A stretch of 64,000 bases of DNA from JBBIQS01 sp037442205 (GCA_037442205.1 JBBIQS010000015.1:38407-102406), one strand, 5' to 3'; shown: positions 40,021-48,189, counted from the first letter of the stretch. Notes: generated by a model not told the origin, from the letters alone. A program made the numbers and translations.

Positions 40021-40908
40021 ATGGTCACAGTCCCTTTGAGCGTCATGCCCCCGGAGCCTCTCGATTCCTGCGCCGGCATCGCCGAGCGCGCCCTTCTGGC
40101 CACGCTGCGGCTGTCGGGGTTCTCCAGCTACCGGGTCCCCACCCGCGCCGGCCGGGTCCACGTGCTCGACGGGCAGGGAAGCGGGAAGCTGCCGACGGTG
40201 GTGCTGCTCCACGGCTTCTCGGCGGCGGGGGTCCACTTCCGGGGCTTGCTGCGGCGGCTGCGGCCCCACGTGCGCCGGCTGGTGGCCCCCGACGCCCCCG
40301 GGCACGGCTTCAGCGACGCCCCGGGCGACCTGGCACCCAGGAAGCTGATGGCCGCCCTGGGCGAGGCGCTCGACCAGGTGATCGACTCCGAGCCGGTGAT
40401 CCTCTTCGGCAGCTCGATGGGCGGGCTGGAGGCGGTGCGCTACGCGCTGGCGCGCCCGGAGCGGGTGCGCAACCTGGTGCTCTGTTCGCCCTTCGGAGCG
40501 CCGATGGGCGACCGCGCGCTGGACGAGCTGCGGGCGGCGTTCGAGGTCGGCTCCCACCGGCAGGCGCTGGCCTTCGTCGACCGGGTGTTCGAGCTCAGCC
40601 CGGCGCTGCGCCACCTGATGGCCTGGGGTGTGCGCCGCCGGATGCAGCATCCGCTGCTGCGCGAGATGCTGCGCTCGGTGAACCCGGACGACCTGTTCCG
40701 GGCCGAGGAGGTGCGCGCCCTGGCGCCGCCGCTGCTCTTGATCTGGGGGCAGGCGGAGAGGGTGCTGCCGGCCTCGAACCTGGATTTCTTCCTGGAGAAC
40801 CTTCCGGCCAACGCCACCGTCGAGCAGCCGCCGGACTTCGGCCACGGGCCGTACCTGGTCGATCCCGACGCAGTGGCGCGGCTGATCCTGCGCGCCGCCC
40901 GGGCCTGA
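40021..40908 (+). CDS. Alpha/beta hydrolase
   Basis: 295 residues. The oxyanion motif is VLLHGFSAAG, nucleophile GSSMGG (in LFGSSMGGLEAVRYAL), acid Asp in the LLLIWGQAERV strand region, and His in GHGPYLVDPD. It belongs to the broad alpha/beta-hydrolase fold-1 group. ATG 40021 and ATG 40045 are both possible; neither has a strong ribosome site. An 11-base tandem repeat covers the stop. Its neighbours (PlsC-like acyltransferase and radical SAM protein) suggest lipid metabolism, but the substrate is unknown. Confidence 0.82.
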   Translation: MVTVPLSVMPPEPLDSCAGIAERALLATLRLSGFSSYRVPTRAGRVHVLDGQGSGKLPTVVLLHGFSAAGVHFRGLLRRLRPHVRRLVAPDAPGHGFSDAPGDLAPRKLMAALGEALDQVIDSEPVILFGSSMGGLEAVRYALARPERVRNLVLCSPFGAPMGDRALDELRAAFEVGSHRQALAFVDRVFELSPALRHLMAWGVRRRMQHPLLREMLRSVNPDDLFRAEEVRALAPPLLLIWGQAERVLPASNLDFFLENLPANATVEQPPDFGHGPYLVDPDAVARLILRAARA

Positions 40909-40929
40909 GCCGGGCCTGAGCCGGGCCTG
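40901..40929. repeat. 11-base tandem repeat over the hydrolase stop codon
   Basis: GGGCCTGAGCC occurs twice exactly (40901-40911, 40912-40922) and begins a third time (40923-40929). The TGA stop at 40906-40908 lies in the first copy. A slip would change the end of the hydrolase. Confidence 0.85.
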
Positions 40930-41073
40930 CGAACCGCCGCGGCACCGGCAGTCCGAAGCCCGACACTGTCGCTCCCCCATAATCGCGGAGATTGAGCGCA
41001 GGGTGCGCGCTGGGTTCTGGTTACATTCCGCGAATTCCAAGGGCCGCTCGGCCCGCGCAGCGAGGGGGATCCC

Positions 41074-42519
41074 ATGTCCTACGCATTCACGCCGCGGCGC
41101 CGCGTGCTCTTGGTCGAGCCGGCGGCGGTGGAGGCCAACGTCTTCTCCGCCTTCTCCAGCCTGCCGTTGCTGGGCCCGCTGTTCCTGGGCACCCTGCTCT
41201 CGCGCGCCGGGTTCCAGGTCAAGGTCATCTCCGAGAACCTCCTCGGGCGGCGGATCAACATCAACGACCTGGACGCCGACTTCCTGCTGCTGACCTGCCT
41301 GACCTCGACCGTCGAGCGCGGCTTCGAGCTGGCGGAGATGTTCCGGCGGCGCAACGTCGCCGGCAAGGTCGCCATCGGCGGCCCGCACGTCACCTTCCTG
41401 CCCGACGAGGCCCTGGCCCACGCCGACTGGGTCATCGCCGGCGAGGGCGAGAACCTGGTGGTCGACCTGCTCAAGCACGGCAGCCAGGAGCGCAAGCTCA
41501 AGGGCAGCCCGGTGCAGGATCTCGACTCGCTGCCGATGGTCGACTGGAGCCTGCTGGTCCGCGGCGAGAAGCTCGCGCTTCGGCCGCTGATGTTCTCGCG
41601 CGGCTGTCCGTTCGACTGCAACTTCTGCTCGGTGACCGCGATGTTCGGCCGCCGCTACCGCACGGTGAGCGTGGAGCGGGCCCTGGAGGAGATCCGCCGG
41701 GTCGATCGCAAGGACGTCTTCATCTACGACGACAACCTGACCGCCAACGTCAAGTACACCCACCAGATCCTCGACGGCATGCTGCCGGCGGGGAAGCGCT
41801 TCACCTGGGCGGCGCAGGTGCGCGCCGACGCCGCCCGCGACCCGGAGCTGCTGCGCAAGATGGAGGCCACCGGCTGCGGGCGGGCCTACATCGGCTTCGA
41901 GTCGATCGACGACGTGGCCCTCAAGGAGATGAAGAAGAAGCAGACCGCCGACGACGTGCGAAAGGCGGTGCGCCTCTTCCACAAAGCCGGGATCCCGGTC
42001 CACGGGATGTTCATCTTCGGGGCCGAAACCGACGACGCCAGCACCGTCGCCCTGACCGAGCGCTTCGTGGCCGAGGAGCGCATCGATTCGGTGCAGTTCA
42101 TGGTCTCCACCCCGTTCCCGGGGACCGAGTTGGCCTTCAAGCTCGAGAGCGAGGGCCGGGTGCTGCACCACCTGTGGCGCTACTACGACGGCATGCACGC
42201 GGTGATGCGCCCCAGGAAGCTGTCGCCGTTCGAGATCCAGCGGCTGGTGATCGGCGCCTACCGCGGCTTCTACAACCCGCTGCAGGCGGCGAGGAACCTG
42301 GTCGAGGCCGGCGCCGCCCCCGGGCTCAGGCGGCTGGGCAGGGTGCCCGAATCCTGGGGCCTGCCCTCGCCCTACACCGCCCTCTTCAAGCTGGCCGGCA
42401 CTCAGGTCATCCGCCGCTGGAACAAGATCAACGCCGAGTACATGCGCTACCTGGAGACCCTCCCGCCGGCCGCCGCAGTCCCCTCGCCCGCGGCCGCGCT
42501 GCCCGTCGCCAGCCACTGA
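41074..42519 (+). CDS. Radical SAM enzyme with cobalamin-binding-like N-domain
   Basis: 481 residues. N-terminal Rossmann-like region (about 10-140; VLLVEPAAV ... KVAIGGPHVTFLPDEAL ... IAGEGE) is the B12-binding-like domain of BchE-type enzymes; the base-off DxHxxG motif is not seen. The radical SAM core has CPFDCNFC (Cys178, Cys182, Cys185), which bind the 4Fe-4S cluster, and FIYDDNLTAN. The C-terminal region (about 360-440) is the usual DUF4070-like extension. Such proteins methylate or cyclise lipids or natural products. It lies in a lipid-flavoured setting but not in a clear pathway. Confidence 0.88.
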   Translation: MSYAFTPRRRVLLVEPAAVEANVFSAFSSLPLLGPLFLGTLLSRAGFQVKVISENLLGRRININDLDADFLLLTCLTSTVERGFELAEMFRRRNVAGKVAIGGPHVTFLPDEALAHADWVIAGEGENLVVDLLKHGSQERKLKGSPVQDLDSLPMVDWSLLVRGEKLALRPLMFSRGCPFDCNFCSVTAMFGRRYRTVSVERALEEIRRVDRKDVFIYDDNLTANVKYTHQILDGMLPAGKRFTWAAQVRADAARDPELLRKMEATGCGRAYIGFESIDDVALKEMKKKQTADDVRKAVRLFHKAGIPVHGMFIFGAETDDASTVALTERFVAEERIDSVQFMVSTPFPGTELAFKLESEGRVLHHLWRYYDGMHAVMRPRKLSPFEIQRLVIGAYRGFYNPLQAARNLVEAGAAPGLRRLGRVPESWGLPSPYTALFKLAGTQVIRRWNKINAEYMRYLETLPPAAAVPSPAAALPVASH

Positions 42520-42565
42520 CCCCCCATCTGGAATCGGAACAACCCGCACCTTTGCTTGATCCGGC

Positions 42566-42593
42566 GCGCATATGCAGATATATGCATATGCGC
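42566..42593. promoter_or_regulatory. 28-bp palindromic operator before the ArsR gene
   Basis: GCGCATATGC (42566-42575) and GCATATGCGC (42584-42593) are perfect 10-base arms around AGATATAT. The palindrome ends one base before the ATG at 42595. A weak TTGCTT at 42552-42557 would put its -10 in the palindrome, so binding of ArsR should block transcription and initiation. AT-rich arms stand out in this DNA. Confidence 0.82.
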
Positions 42594-42594
42594 C

Positions 42595-42939
42595 ATGATG
42601 CATCCCTCGTTCTTCCAGACCCTGGCTGACCCGACCCGGCTGCGGATCGTCGAGGTCCTGCTGTCCGGCGAGAAGGCGGTGAACGACCTGGTGGCCCAGG
42701 TCGCCATCCACCAGTCGGGCGTCTCGCGGCATCTGCGCATCCTGTCCGAGGCCGGCCTGGTGCAGGTCCGGCCGGAGGGGGCCCAGCGCCTGTACTCGCT
42801 GCGGCCGGAGCCGTTCCGCGAGCTCGACGACTGGCTGTCGGGATACCGCCGGCTGTGGGAGGGCCGGCTGGACCGGTTCGAGCGGGCGCTCGAGCTCAAA
42901 GCGAAATCGCGCCGCGGGCGCGGGAGGAGGCTGTCGTGA
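42595..42939 (+). CDS. ArsR-family transcriptional repressor
   Basis: 114 residues from ATG 42595 (ATG 42598 is one codon on). The winged helix is TLADPTRLRIVEVLLSGEKAVNDLVAQVAIHQSGVSRHLRILSEAGLVQVRPEGAQRLYSL. No Cys pair in the ELCVCDL position, so it is not an arsenic sensor. With a downstream AHSA1 protein it belongs to the well-known ArsR/SRPBCC group. The gene overlaps its neighbour by GTGA and is almost certainly autoregulated by the palindrome touching its start. Confidence 0.92.
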   Translation: MMHPSFFQTLADPTRLRIVEVLLSGEKAVNDLVAQVAIHQSGVSRHLRILSEAGLVQVRPEGAQRLYSLRPEPFRELDDWLSGYRRLWEGRLDRFERALELKAKSRRGRGRRLS

Positions 42940-43454
42940 GCACCAGGAGAAGAGAGCGGTCGAACCGCATGACCATGGAGCGGGTCTTCAAGGGGGCCAC
43001 CGTCGACGAGGTTTGGGAGCTGTGGACCACCAAGGAGGGCATCGAGTCCTGGTGGGGGCCGGAGGGCTTTTCGGTCACCGTCCACCGACTCGACCTGCGC
43101 CCCGAGGGCGAGCTGGTCTACGCCATGAAGGCCGCCGCCCCGGAGATGGTGGCCTTCCTGAAGCAGCAGGGGATGCCCACGGTCACCGAGCACCGGCTCG
43201 TCTTCACCGAGGTGGTGCGCTTCCAGCGCCTGGCCTACTTCACCCTGGCCGACTTCGTCCCCGGCGTCGCGCCCTACGAAATCGCCACCGTGGTCGAGCT
43301 GCAGCCCTGCGCCGAGGGAGTGAGGATGACCCTCTCCTTCGACCGGATGCACGACGAGGAGTGGACCCGCAGGGCGGTCATGGGACACGAGAGCGAGCTG
43401 GGCAAGCTGGAGCGGGTGCTCGCCTCGCGGACCGCCTCGGCGGAGGGGACGTGA
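42936..43454 (+). CDS. SRPBCC/AHSA1-domain protein
   Basis: 172 residues from GTG 42936 behind GGGAGGAGG, overlapping the ArsR stop (GTGA). The domain starts with MERVFKGATVDEVWELWTTKEGIESWWGPEGF, the classic AHSA1 (START-like) signature, and ends with the C-terminal helix GHESELGKLERVLA. These proteins have a hydrophobic cavity for a ligand and commonly sit behind ArsR regulators. Ligand unknown; an 11-residue basic N-terminal extension precedes the domain. Confidence 0.9.
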   Translation: MSTRRRERSNRMTMERVFKGATVDEVWELWTTKEGIESWWGPEGFSVTVHRLDLRPEGELVYAMKAAAPEMVAFLKQQGMPTVTEHRLVFTEVVRFQRLAYFTLADFVPGVAPYEIATVVELQPCAEGVRMTLSFDRMHDEEWTRRAVMGHESELGKLERVLASRTASAEGT

Positions 43455-43867
43455 GCGAGCGCCGCGATTCGCACCTGGGAAGGAGCATCGCCGCCGTCGC
43501 CGCCGGGTTCGTCGCCACCGCCGCGTTGTCGCTCGGGGCCGACGGGTTGATGCACGCCCTGGGCGTCTTCCCGCCCTTCGGCCAGGTGATGTCCGACGGC
43601 CTGTTCGCGCTGGCGACCATCTACCGGGTGGCCTTCACCGTCCTGGGAGGCTTCCTCGCCGCCCGGCTCGCGCCCTCCCGGCCGATGCGGCACGCCTGGA
43701 TCCTGGCGGCCATCGGCACCGCGGTGGCAGCCGCGGGAGCCGCCGCCACCTGGGACCAGGCGCCGGTGCTCGGCCCGCACTGGTACCCGCTGGCGCTGGT
43801 GGCCACTGCCCTGCCCAGCGTCCTGGCGGGAGGGAAACTCGCCAGCCGGCAGCCAGATCCTCGCTGA
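43451..43867 (+). CDS. Four-helix membrane protein of the ArsR operon
   Basis: 138 residues from GTG 43451, overlapping the AHSA1 stop (GTGA). Four hydrophobic helices: SIAAVAAGFVATAALSLGADGL, YRVAFTVLGGFLAARLA, HAWILAAIGTAVAAAGAAAT and YPLALVATALPSVLAGGKLA. It resembles small unannotated membrane proteins that often end ArsR-AHSA1 operons. No catalytic motif. The tight overlaps show it is made with its two neighbours, and a shared envelope role is likely. Confidence 0.8.
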   Translation: MSERRDSHLGRSIAAVAAGFVATAALSLGADGLMHALGVFPPFGQVMSDGLFALATIYRVAFTVLGGFLAARLAPSRPMRHAWILAAIGTAVAAAGAAATWDQAPVLGPHWYPLALVATALPSVLAGGKLASRQPDPR

Positions 43868-43992
43868 GGGACGCTCCGCACCGGGTCCGCTCGGCCGCCG
43901 AGACCGGATCGACGAATGATGACCAAGGCGAGTCCGCGCGGAAAGATCGCTCGGAATTTGGGCAGTCGGCCCGCTCGGACCGCTTGAAACCG

Positions 43993-44499
43993 CTACTTGG
44001 CCGGCTGGGGCCCGCTGCCTCCCATGGCCGGGTTCTGCGGTCCCGGCTGAGTCCCCTGGGACTGCTTGAGCGGCTCGGCCTCGGCCGGATTGAGGATTCG
44101 GATCCCGGTGATCAGCGGCGACTGGCCGGGGCGATCCGCGTAGTAGATGTCGACGTCGCTGCCGGACTTGAGCCCGGCGCTCTGTGGCCTGTCGCCGATG
44201 TGCTGGTTCTCGCGGAAGACCGGGACGCTGCTGGGCAGCTCGAAGAGGGCGAGGCCGGCGCCGGCCTGGTACGGCTGCAGCTCAAGGGTGTTGCCGCCCA
44301 GCTGATGGATCCGTCCGGCCTGAGCTCCGGTGGATGACTGGGAGACCTGCTGCTCCCGGGCCGACATCTGCTGCTGGCTGGGAATGGGCGGCGCGCCGTG
44401 GGTGGCGGTGGGCCCGGCCGGCGGCGGGGCCCGGGTGGTGGCGCAGCTCACCAGGGTGGCCATCGCCAGCGCGAAACCCGCCTGACTCGCGAATCTCAT
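43993..44499 (-). CDS. Lipoprotein of unknown function
   Basis: 168 residues from ATG 44499, with AAGGAAGG just upstream. The signal MRFASQAGFALAMATLVSC leads to Cys19. The mature part has a Pro-rich start, a Gln/Ser-rich helix (REQQVSQSSTGAQAG), then a beta-rich domain (ALFELPSSVPVFRENQHIGD, SGSDVDIYYADRPGQSPLITGIRIL) and ends in a low-complexity Gly/Pro/Gln tail. No family recognised. An in-frame TTG at 44739 has its own lipoprotein-like leader; see the region below. Confidence 0.65.
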   Translation of the reverse strand: MRFASQAGFALAMATLVSCATTRAPPPAGPTATHGAPPIPSQQQMSAREQQVSQSSTGAQAGRIHQLGGNTLELQPYQAGAGLALFELPSSVPVFRENQHIGDRPQSAGLKSGSDVDIYYADRPGQSPLITGIRILNPAEAEPLKQSQGTQPGPQNPAMGGSGPQPAK

Positions 44500-44836
44500 G
44501 GGAACCTTCCTTGGGGTTCTGCCAAACTCGGTCTCGGCTTCTCCCGTCGCCAGCCCGCGCCTGGGGGCTGGAGCTGGTCTCCGGCGGCGTCGAGCTGGGC
44601 CCCCTGCGGCGCCTGTCGGAGAGGCCCGCAGAGCCGGCCTCCCGATCCGCGGCACCAGGGTGCCCTCCGCGACCTCGGCTCGAGGGGCGGTCTCGCAGGC
44701 GACCAGGCGAAGCAGCAGAGCGAGCGAGAGCCGGTGCAAGGCGCCCTCCCACCTGCCGAAGCGGAGCCCGCCCGCGCCCCCAGGAAGCCCCGGCCCGGCC
44801 CGCGACGACCCAGATTTGACGGCGGAGGTGCGCGCC
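44500..44836. other. Divergent intergenic region with a possible second lipoprotein start
   Basis: In frame with the gene at 43993-44499, a TTG at 44739 (GGGAGG 5 bases upstream) starts HRLSLALLLRLVAC, a lipoprotein-like leader with an Arg in its core. About 65 Arg/Pro-rich residues connect it to the ATG at 44499. It could be an extended start, a decayed small lipoprotein gene, or chance. Nothing else is evident before the 2TM gene. Confidence 0.25.
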
Positions 44837-45100
44837 ATGAACGACGCCGACCTGCAGCAGCTCGCCCGCCGCAGGGTGAAGGCCAAGCGGGACTTCACCA
44901 TGCACCTGATCGTCTACCTGATCATCAACGCCGGGCTGATCGCCATCTGGGCCGCCACCGGGCGCGGCTACCCCTGGTTCATCTGGCCGCTCATCGGCTG
45001 GGGCGTGGCGGTGCTGGCCAACGCCGCCGCCGTGGCCATGGAGCTCTATCTGCCAGAGGAGCGCGCCGTCGACCGCGAGATGCGCCGCCTGCGCCCATGA
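44837..45100 (+). CDS. 2TM-domain membrane protein
   Basis: 87 residues from ATG 44837 with GGAGG 7 bases upstream. The sequence ARRRVKAKRDFTMHLIVYLIINAGLIAIW and PWFIWPLIGWGVAVLANA fits the 2TM domain family (PF13239): a basic helix, two hydrophobic helices and a short loop with a conserved FxxHxxVYxxVN-like pattern. Some family members sit at the end of LytTR or histidine-kinase genes; this one is alone. Role unknown. Confidence 0.82.
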   Translation: MNDADLQQLARRRVKAKRDFTMHLIVYLIINAGLIAIWAATGRGYPWFIWPLIGWGVAVLANAAAVAMELYLPEERAVDREMRRLRP

Positions 45101-45181
45101 ACACTGTCCTGGCGCCGACAGCGCAGCTTCAGCCGCCCGTTAGCTGGGCTTCTAGAGGGGAAACGAGCAGGCAGAGAAGCG

Positions 45182-45210
45182 TTGCCACCCCTGGACGGCG
45201 TGCGTAGGAT
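45182..45210 (+). promoter_or_regulatory. Candidate sigma-70 promoter for citrate synthase
   Basis: TTGCCA (45182-45187), a 17-base spacer and TAGGAT (45205-45210). Transcription from about 45217 gives a 55-base leader with GGAG before the ATG at 45273. Position and near-consensus -35 support it. Confidence 0.5.
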
Positions 45211-45272
45211 GCCGCCCGCCACTCGGCAAGAGGCCGTCGTGCAACCCCATCCCTGAAGCGCGTGGAGTTCCC

Positions 45273-46604
45273 ATGGCAAACACGTTGAAGGAAACGCTGT
45301 CGGCGAAGATCAAGGCGTTCAAGCCCCGCATCGAAAAGCTCAACAAGGAGCAGGGCAACGTCGTCATCGACAAGGTCAACATCGGCCAGTGCATCGGCGG
45401 CGCCCGCGACGTGCGCTGCCTGGTGACCGACATCAGCTACCTCGACCCGCAGGAGGGTATCCGCTTCCGCGGCAAGACCATCCCCGAGACCTTCGCCGCC
45501 CTGCCCAAGGTCCCGGGCAAGGAGCAGCCGTTCGTCGAGGGCTTCTTCTACTTCCTGCTCACCGGCGAAATCCCCACCATGCAGCAGACGATGGAGGTGG
45601 TGGAGGACTGGAAGAGCCGCTCCCAGGTCCCCCAGTACGTGTGGGACGTGCTGCGGGCCATGCCCCGCGACACCCACCCGATGACGATGTTCTCCACCGC
45701 GGTGCTGGCGATGCAGCGCGAGTCGGTGTTCGCCAAGCGCTACAACGAGAAGAGCATCAAGAAGGGCGACTACTGGGATCCGATGTACGAGGACTCGATG
45801 AACCTGCTGGCGAAGCTGCCGGCCATCGCCGCGTACATCTACCGGATGAAGTACAAGGGCGACACCATCATCCCCGCCGATCCCAAGCTGGACTGGGGCG
45901 GCAACTTCGCCCACATGATGGGCGTGCCCGCGCCGTACGACGAGGTGGCGCGGATGTACTTCATCCTGCACTCGGACCACGAGTCGGGGAACGTCTCGGC
46001 GCACACCACGCACCTGGTGGCCTCGGCGCTGTCGGACGCCTACTACTCGCTGTCGGCGGGCCTGGACGGCCTGGCCGGCCCGCTGCACGGCTTGGCTAAC
46101 CAGGAGGTGCTGGGCTGGATCCAGGACGTGATGAAGAAGATGGACAACAAGGTGCCCAGCAAGGAGCAGCTGGAGAAGTTCCTCTGGGACACCCTCAACA
46201 GCGGCCAGGTGGTGCCGGGCTACGGCCACGCGGTGCTGCGCAAGACCGACCCGCGCTACACCGCGCAGAACGAGTACGCCAAGAAGCACCTGCCCAGCGA
46301 TCCGCTGTTCCAGCTGGTGAACATGATCTACGAGGTGGCGCCGGGCGTGCTCACCAAGCACGGCAAGACCAAGAACCCCTGGCCGAACGTCGATGCCCAC
46401 TCCGGCGTGATCCAGTGGTACTACGGCGTGCGCGAGTGGGACTTCTACACCGTCCTGTTCGGCGTCGGCCGGGCGCTGGGCGTGCTGGCCAACATCACCT
46501 GGGACCGCGGCCTGGGCTACGCCATCGAGCGGCCCAAGTCGGTCACCACCGACATGCTGGAGAAGTGGGCCAAGGAGGGCGGCCGCAAGGAAGCCGCTGA
46601 CTAG
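45273..46604 (+). CDS. gltA: Citrate synthase, eukaryotic-type (Si)
   Basis: 443 residues, fitting the mitochondrial-like type I branch found in some deltaproteobacteria rather than the NADH-regulated E. coli form. Catalytic and substrate residues are in the HSDHESGNVSAHTTHLVAS helix, PLHGLANQE and GYGHAVLRKTDPR, and the final acid in NVDAHSGV. It condenses acetyl-CoA and oxaloacetate at the entry of the TCA cycle. It stands alone with its own promoter and a strong terminator. Its AAG/AAC-richer codon use than neighbours fits a highly expressed housekeeping gene. Confidence 0.96.
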   Translation: MANTLKETLSAKIKAFKPRIEKLNKEQGNVVIDKVNIGQCIGGARDVRCLVTDISYLDPQEGIRFRGKTIPETFAALPKVPGKEQPFVEGFFYFLLTGEIPTMQQTMEVVEDWKSRSQVPQYVWDVLRAMPRDTHPMTMFSTAVLAMQRESVFAKRYNEKSIKKGDYWDPMYEDSMNLLAKLPAIAAYIYRMKYKGDTIIPADPKLDWGGNFAHMMGVPAPYDEVARMYFILHSDHESGNVSAHTTHLVASALSDAYYSLSAGLDGLAGPLHGLANQEVLGWIQDVMKKMDNKVPSKEQLEKFLWDTLNSGQVVPGYGHAVLRKTDPRYTAQNEYAKKHLPSDPLFQLVNMIYEVAPGVLTKHGKTKNPWPNVDAHSGVIQWYYGVREWDFYTVLFGVGRALGVLANITWDRGLGYAIERPKSVTTDMLEKWAKEGGRKEAAD

Positions 46605-46628
46605 CCGCACGCTCCAACCGAATCAAGG

Positions 46629-46674
46629 CCGCGGGCCGCTCGCCTCTGTTCGAGGTGGCGGCCCGCGGTGTTTT
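46629..46674 (+). terminator. Rho-independent terminator after citrate synthase
   Basis: A 17-bp stem with one bulged T (CCGCGGGCCGC-CGCCTC against GAGGTGGCGGCCCGCGG, one G-U) and loop TGTTC is followed by TGTTTT. It begins 25 bases after the stop at 46604. Confidence 0.9.
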
Positions 46675-46800
46675 GGCCCGGTGGCGAGCCGTCGGCGAGG
46701 TCTGCAGCGGCTCGAGATCGCCCGGCGACCGCCTCCGAACCACCGGAGTGCGCTCCGGACTGTCGATGACTCCGGCGCTCCGGTGAAGTAGCCTCCGCGC

Positions 46801-47202
46801 ATGTTTTCCCGCACCGTCCACACCAATCCCGAGCCCCAGGGAACGGCGACCACCTTTCACCTCGAAGGCGCGGTCGCCGAGACCGTCTTCGAGGGCCACG
46901 TCTCCGAGGGCCTGCTGACCAAGGTCACCGACTTCACCCCGACGGTGATGCGCGACCTTCCAAGCCTGCGCTGGCTGGTGGACATGACCGAGGTCACCGG
47001 CTACGACCTGGGGGCGCGCACCCCCGGTCGCAAGCTGGCCAGCTACTTCGCCGCCAATGGCGGCAAGCACATGGCTTTCGCCATGCCCAGCCCGAGGCTG
47101 CGGATGATCGTCAGCGCGGTGGCCTTCGCGGTCGGCATGCGCGCCTCCTTCCACGCCACCCGCGAGGAGGCGCTGGCCAAGCTGCGGACGATGCCGGAGT
47201 AA
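46801..47202 (+). CDS. STAS/SpoIIAA-like small protein
   Basis: 133 residues. The middle and C-terminal parts (LRWLVDMTEVTGYDL, ASYFAANGGKHMAFAMPSPRLRMIVSAVAFAVGMRASFHATREEALAKL) match the strand-helix order of SpoIIAA-like STAS proteins, which often carry D-x-T-E-V-x-G. A phosphorylatable Ser in the usual position is not clear. It may bind a lipid or act as an anti-anti-factor. It is a single gene with no ribosome site visible just before its ATG. Confidence 0.65.
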   Translation: MFSRTVHTNPEPQGTATTFHLEGAVAETVFEGHVSEGLLTKVTDFTPTVMRDLPSLRWLVDMTEVTGYDLGARTPGRKLASYFAANGGKHMAFAMPSPRLRMIVSAVAFAVGMRASFHATREEALAKLRTMPE

Positions 47203-47342
47203 TGCGGGGAGTTGCGGCTCGCCGCGCCGGCCGCCCTGATCGAAGGCGGCGCCATTCCGGATCGGGCGCCCACCGACCGCCCGAGATTCGCTCCAAGGCG
47301 CCGTATTCACTGGCCATTCCAAGCGCCAGCGAGTTCCGATGC

Positions 47343-47900
47343 TCAACCGCCGGAGTCGCTGGAACCGCGCCTGCATGGCCACCCCGAAGCCCAGCTTTCG
47401 GGCCCCCAGGGGAACGGCGACATTGGGACCGGCCGAGGCTCCGAGGCGGCCGCATCGGGATGCCAGGCCAGCCGCAGGTGCGCGCCGTCGTCTCGCAGCC
47501 CGCTGGCGCTCAGCTCGTCGAACCTCGGCGGCGGCTCCGCGGGCTGGAGCCGCACCTTCCTGACAAGATCGAGCAGCCGCACGAGCGCCGCCTCGGCGGT
47601 GATCCGGTCGAAGAAGCTGGGCGCGCTCCCGTGGGGCACGAAGTGGGTGAGGTTTTCACGGCCAGTGTCACACGAGTCGAGGACGTCGGTGGGCAGCCGA
47701 TACCCCGAGCGATCCCTTCGCCCTCAGTCCCTGGCGCTCCGGCTCGGAAAGGACATCATCGTCCCCGAAGATCCAGTTGATTCGCGTATCCACGAACGAG
47801 GACGGCTCGGCGGGAAGGCCGGGCCCTGGAGCCGGCCGGATCGCCGCCGGGTCCGGTCCGGTGGCGGTCTCGAAGTCCCAATCCACCCCCGACCGCACGG
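47343..47900 (-). pseudogene. Frameshifted remnant of an outer-membrane protein gene
   Basis: Two adjacent frames join into one sense sequence. The upstream frame gives SSFVDTRINWIFGDDDVLSE and continues to GLRAKGSLG; a one-base shift near 47705 then continues YRLPTDVLDSCDTGREN, THFVPHGSAPSFFDRITAEA and LHALRLAWHPD-like text. The pattern (FVDTR-xx-F-DDxVL, then PSFF-x-TEAAL) recalls the N-terminal part of myxobacterial outer-membrane beta-barrels known to me from memory. The tail after 47400 degrades into Pro/Trp/Ser-rich text. It is probably a decayed gene. The surrounding 47203-47342 and 47901-48084 hold nothing else I can support. Confidence 0.5.
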
Positions 47901-48084
47901 CCGAGGCCCGCCCCGGTCACACCAGCCAAAGGATGACAACGCCAATAATTGCGCCATGTTGGCGCGCCGACCCTGAACTCGCGGCCCGAAGGACGCCCAT
48001 CACACTCGGCTTTTTGGGTGCGGACAAACTATCGCCCCCTCCGCGGCTGTTCATTACTGTATAGGAGGGACCCCAACTTTCCAT

Positions 48085-48123
48085 TTGAAAGGGAGCGTCA
48101 CTGGCCCCGGCTAGCCCTTTCAA
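48085..48123. promoter_or_regulatory. Inverted repeat upstream of the chemoreceptor gene
   Basis: TTGAAAGGG (48085-48093) and CCCTTTCAA (48115-48123) are perfect 9-base arms with a 21-base spacer, 67-105 bases before the ATG at 48190. It may be an operator or a leader-RNA stem. Confidence 0.4.
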
Positions 48124-48189
48124 TTCAGTCGGTTAACGCTTCGCGTCAGGCCGCGCCCCGGCCAGCCGAAAGGTCTACCTGTCTCGGTC

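Noticed and set aside
41074..42519. Natural-product gene cluster around the radical SAM gene
   Set aside because: No synthase, precursor peptide or resistance gene is adjacent; neighbours are generic lipid enzymes.
39136..42732. Long minus-strand frame covering the hydrolase and radical SAM genes
   Set aside because: Only its last 290 codons (acyltransferase) look like protein; the rest is the mirror of two real plus-strand genes.
46652..46674. tRNA-like TTCGAGG sequence
   Set aside because: It is the loop and arm of the citrate synthase terminator; no cloverleaf can be drawn.
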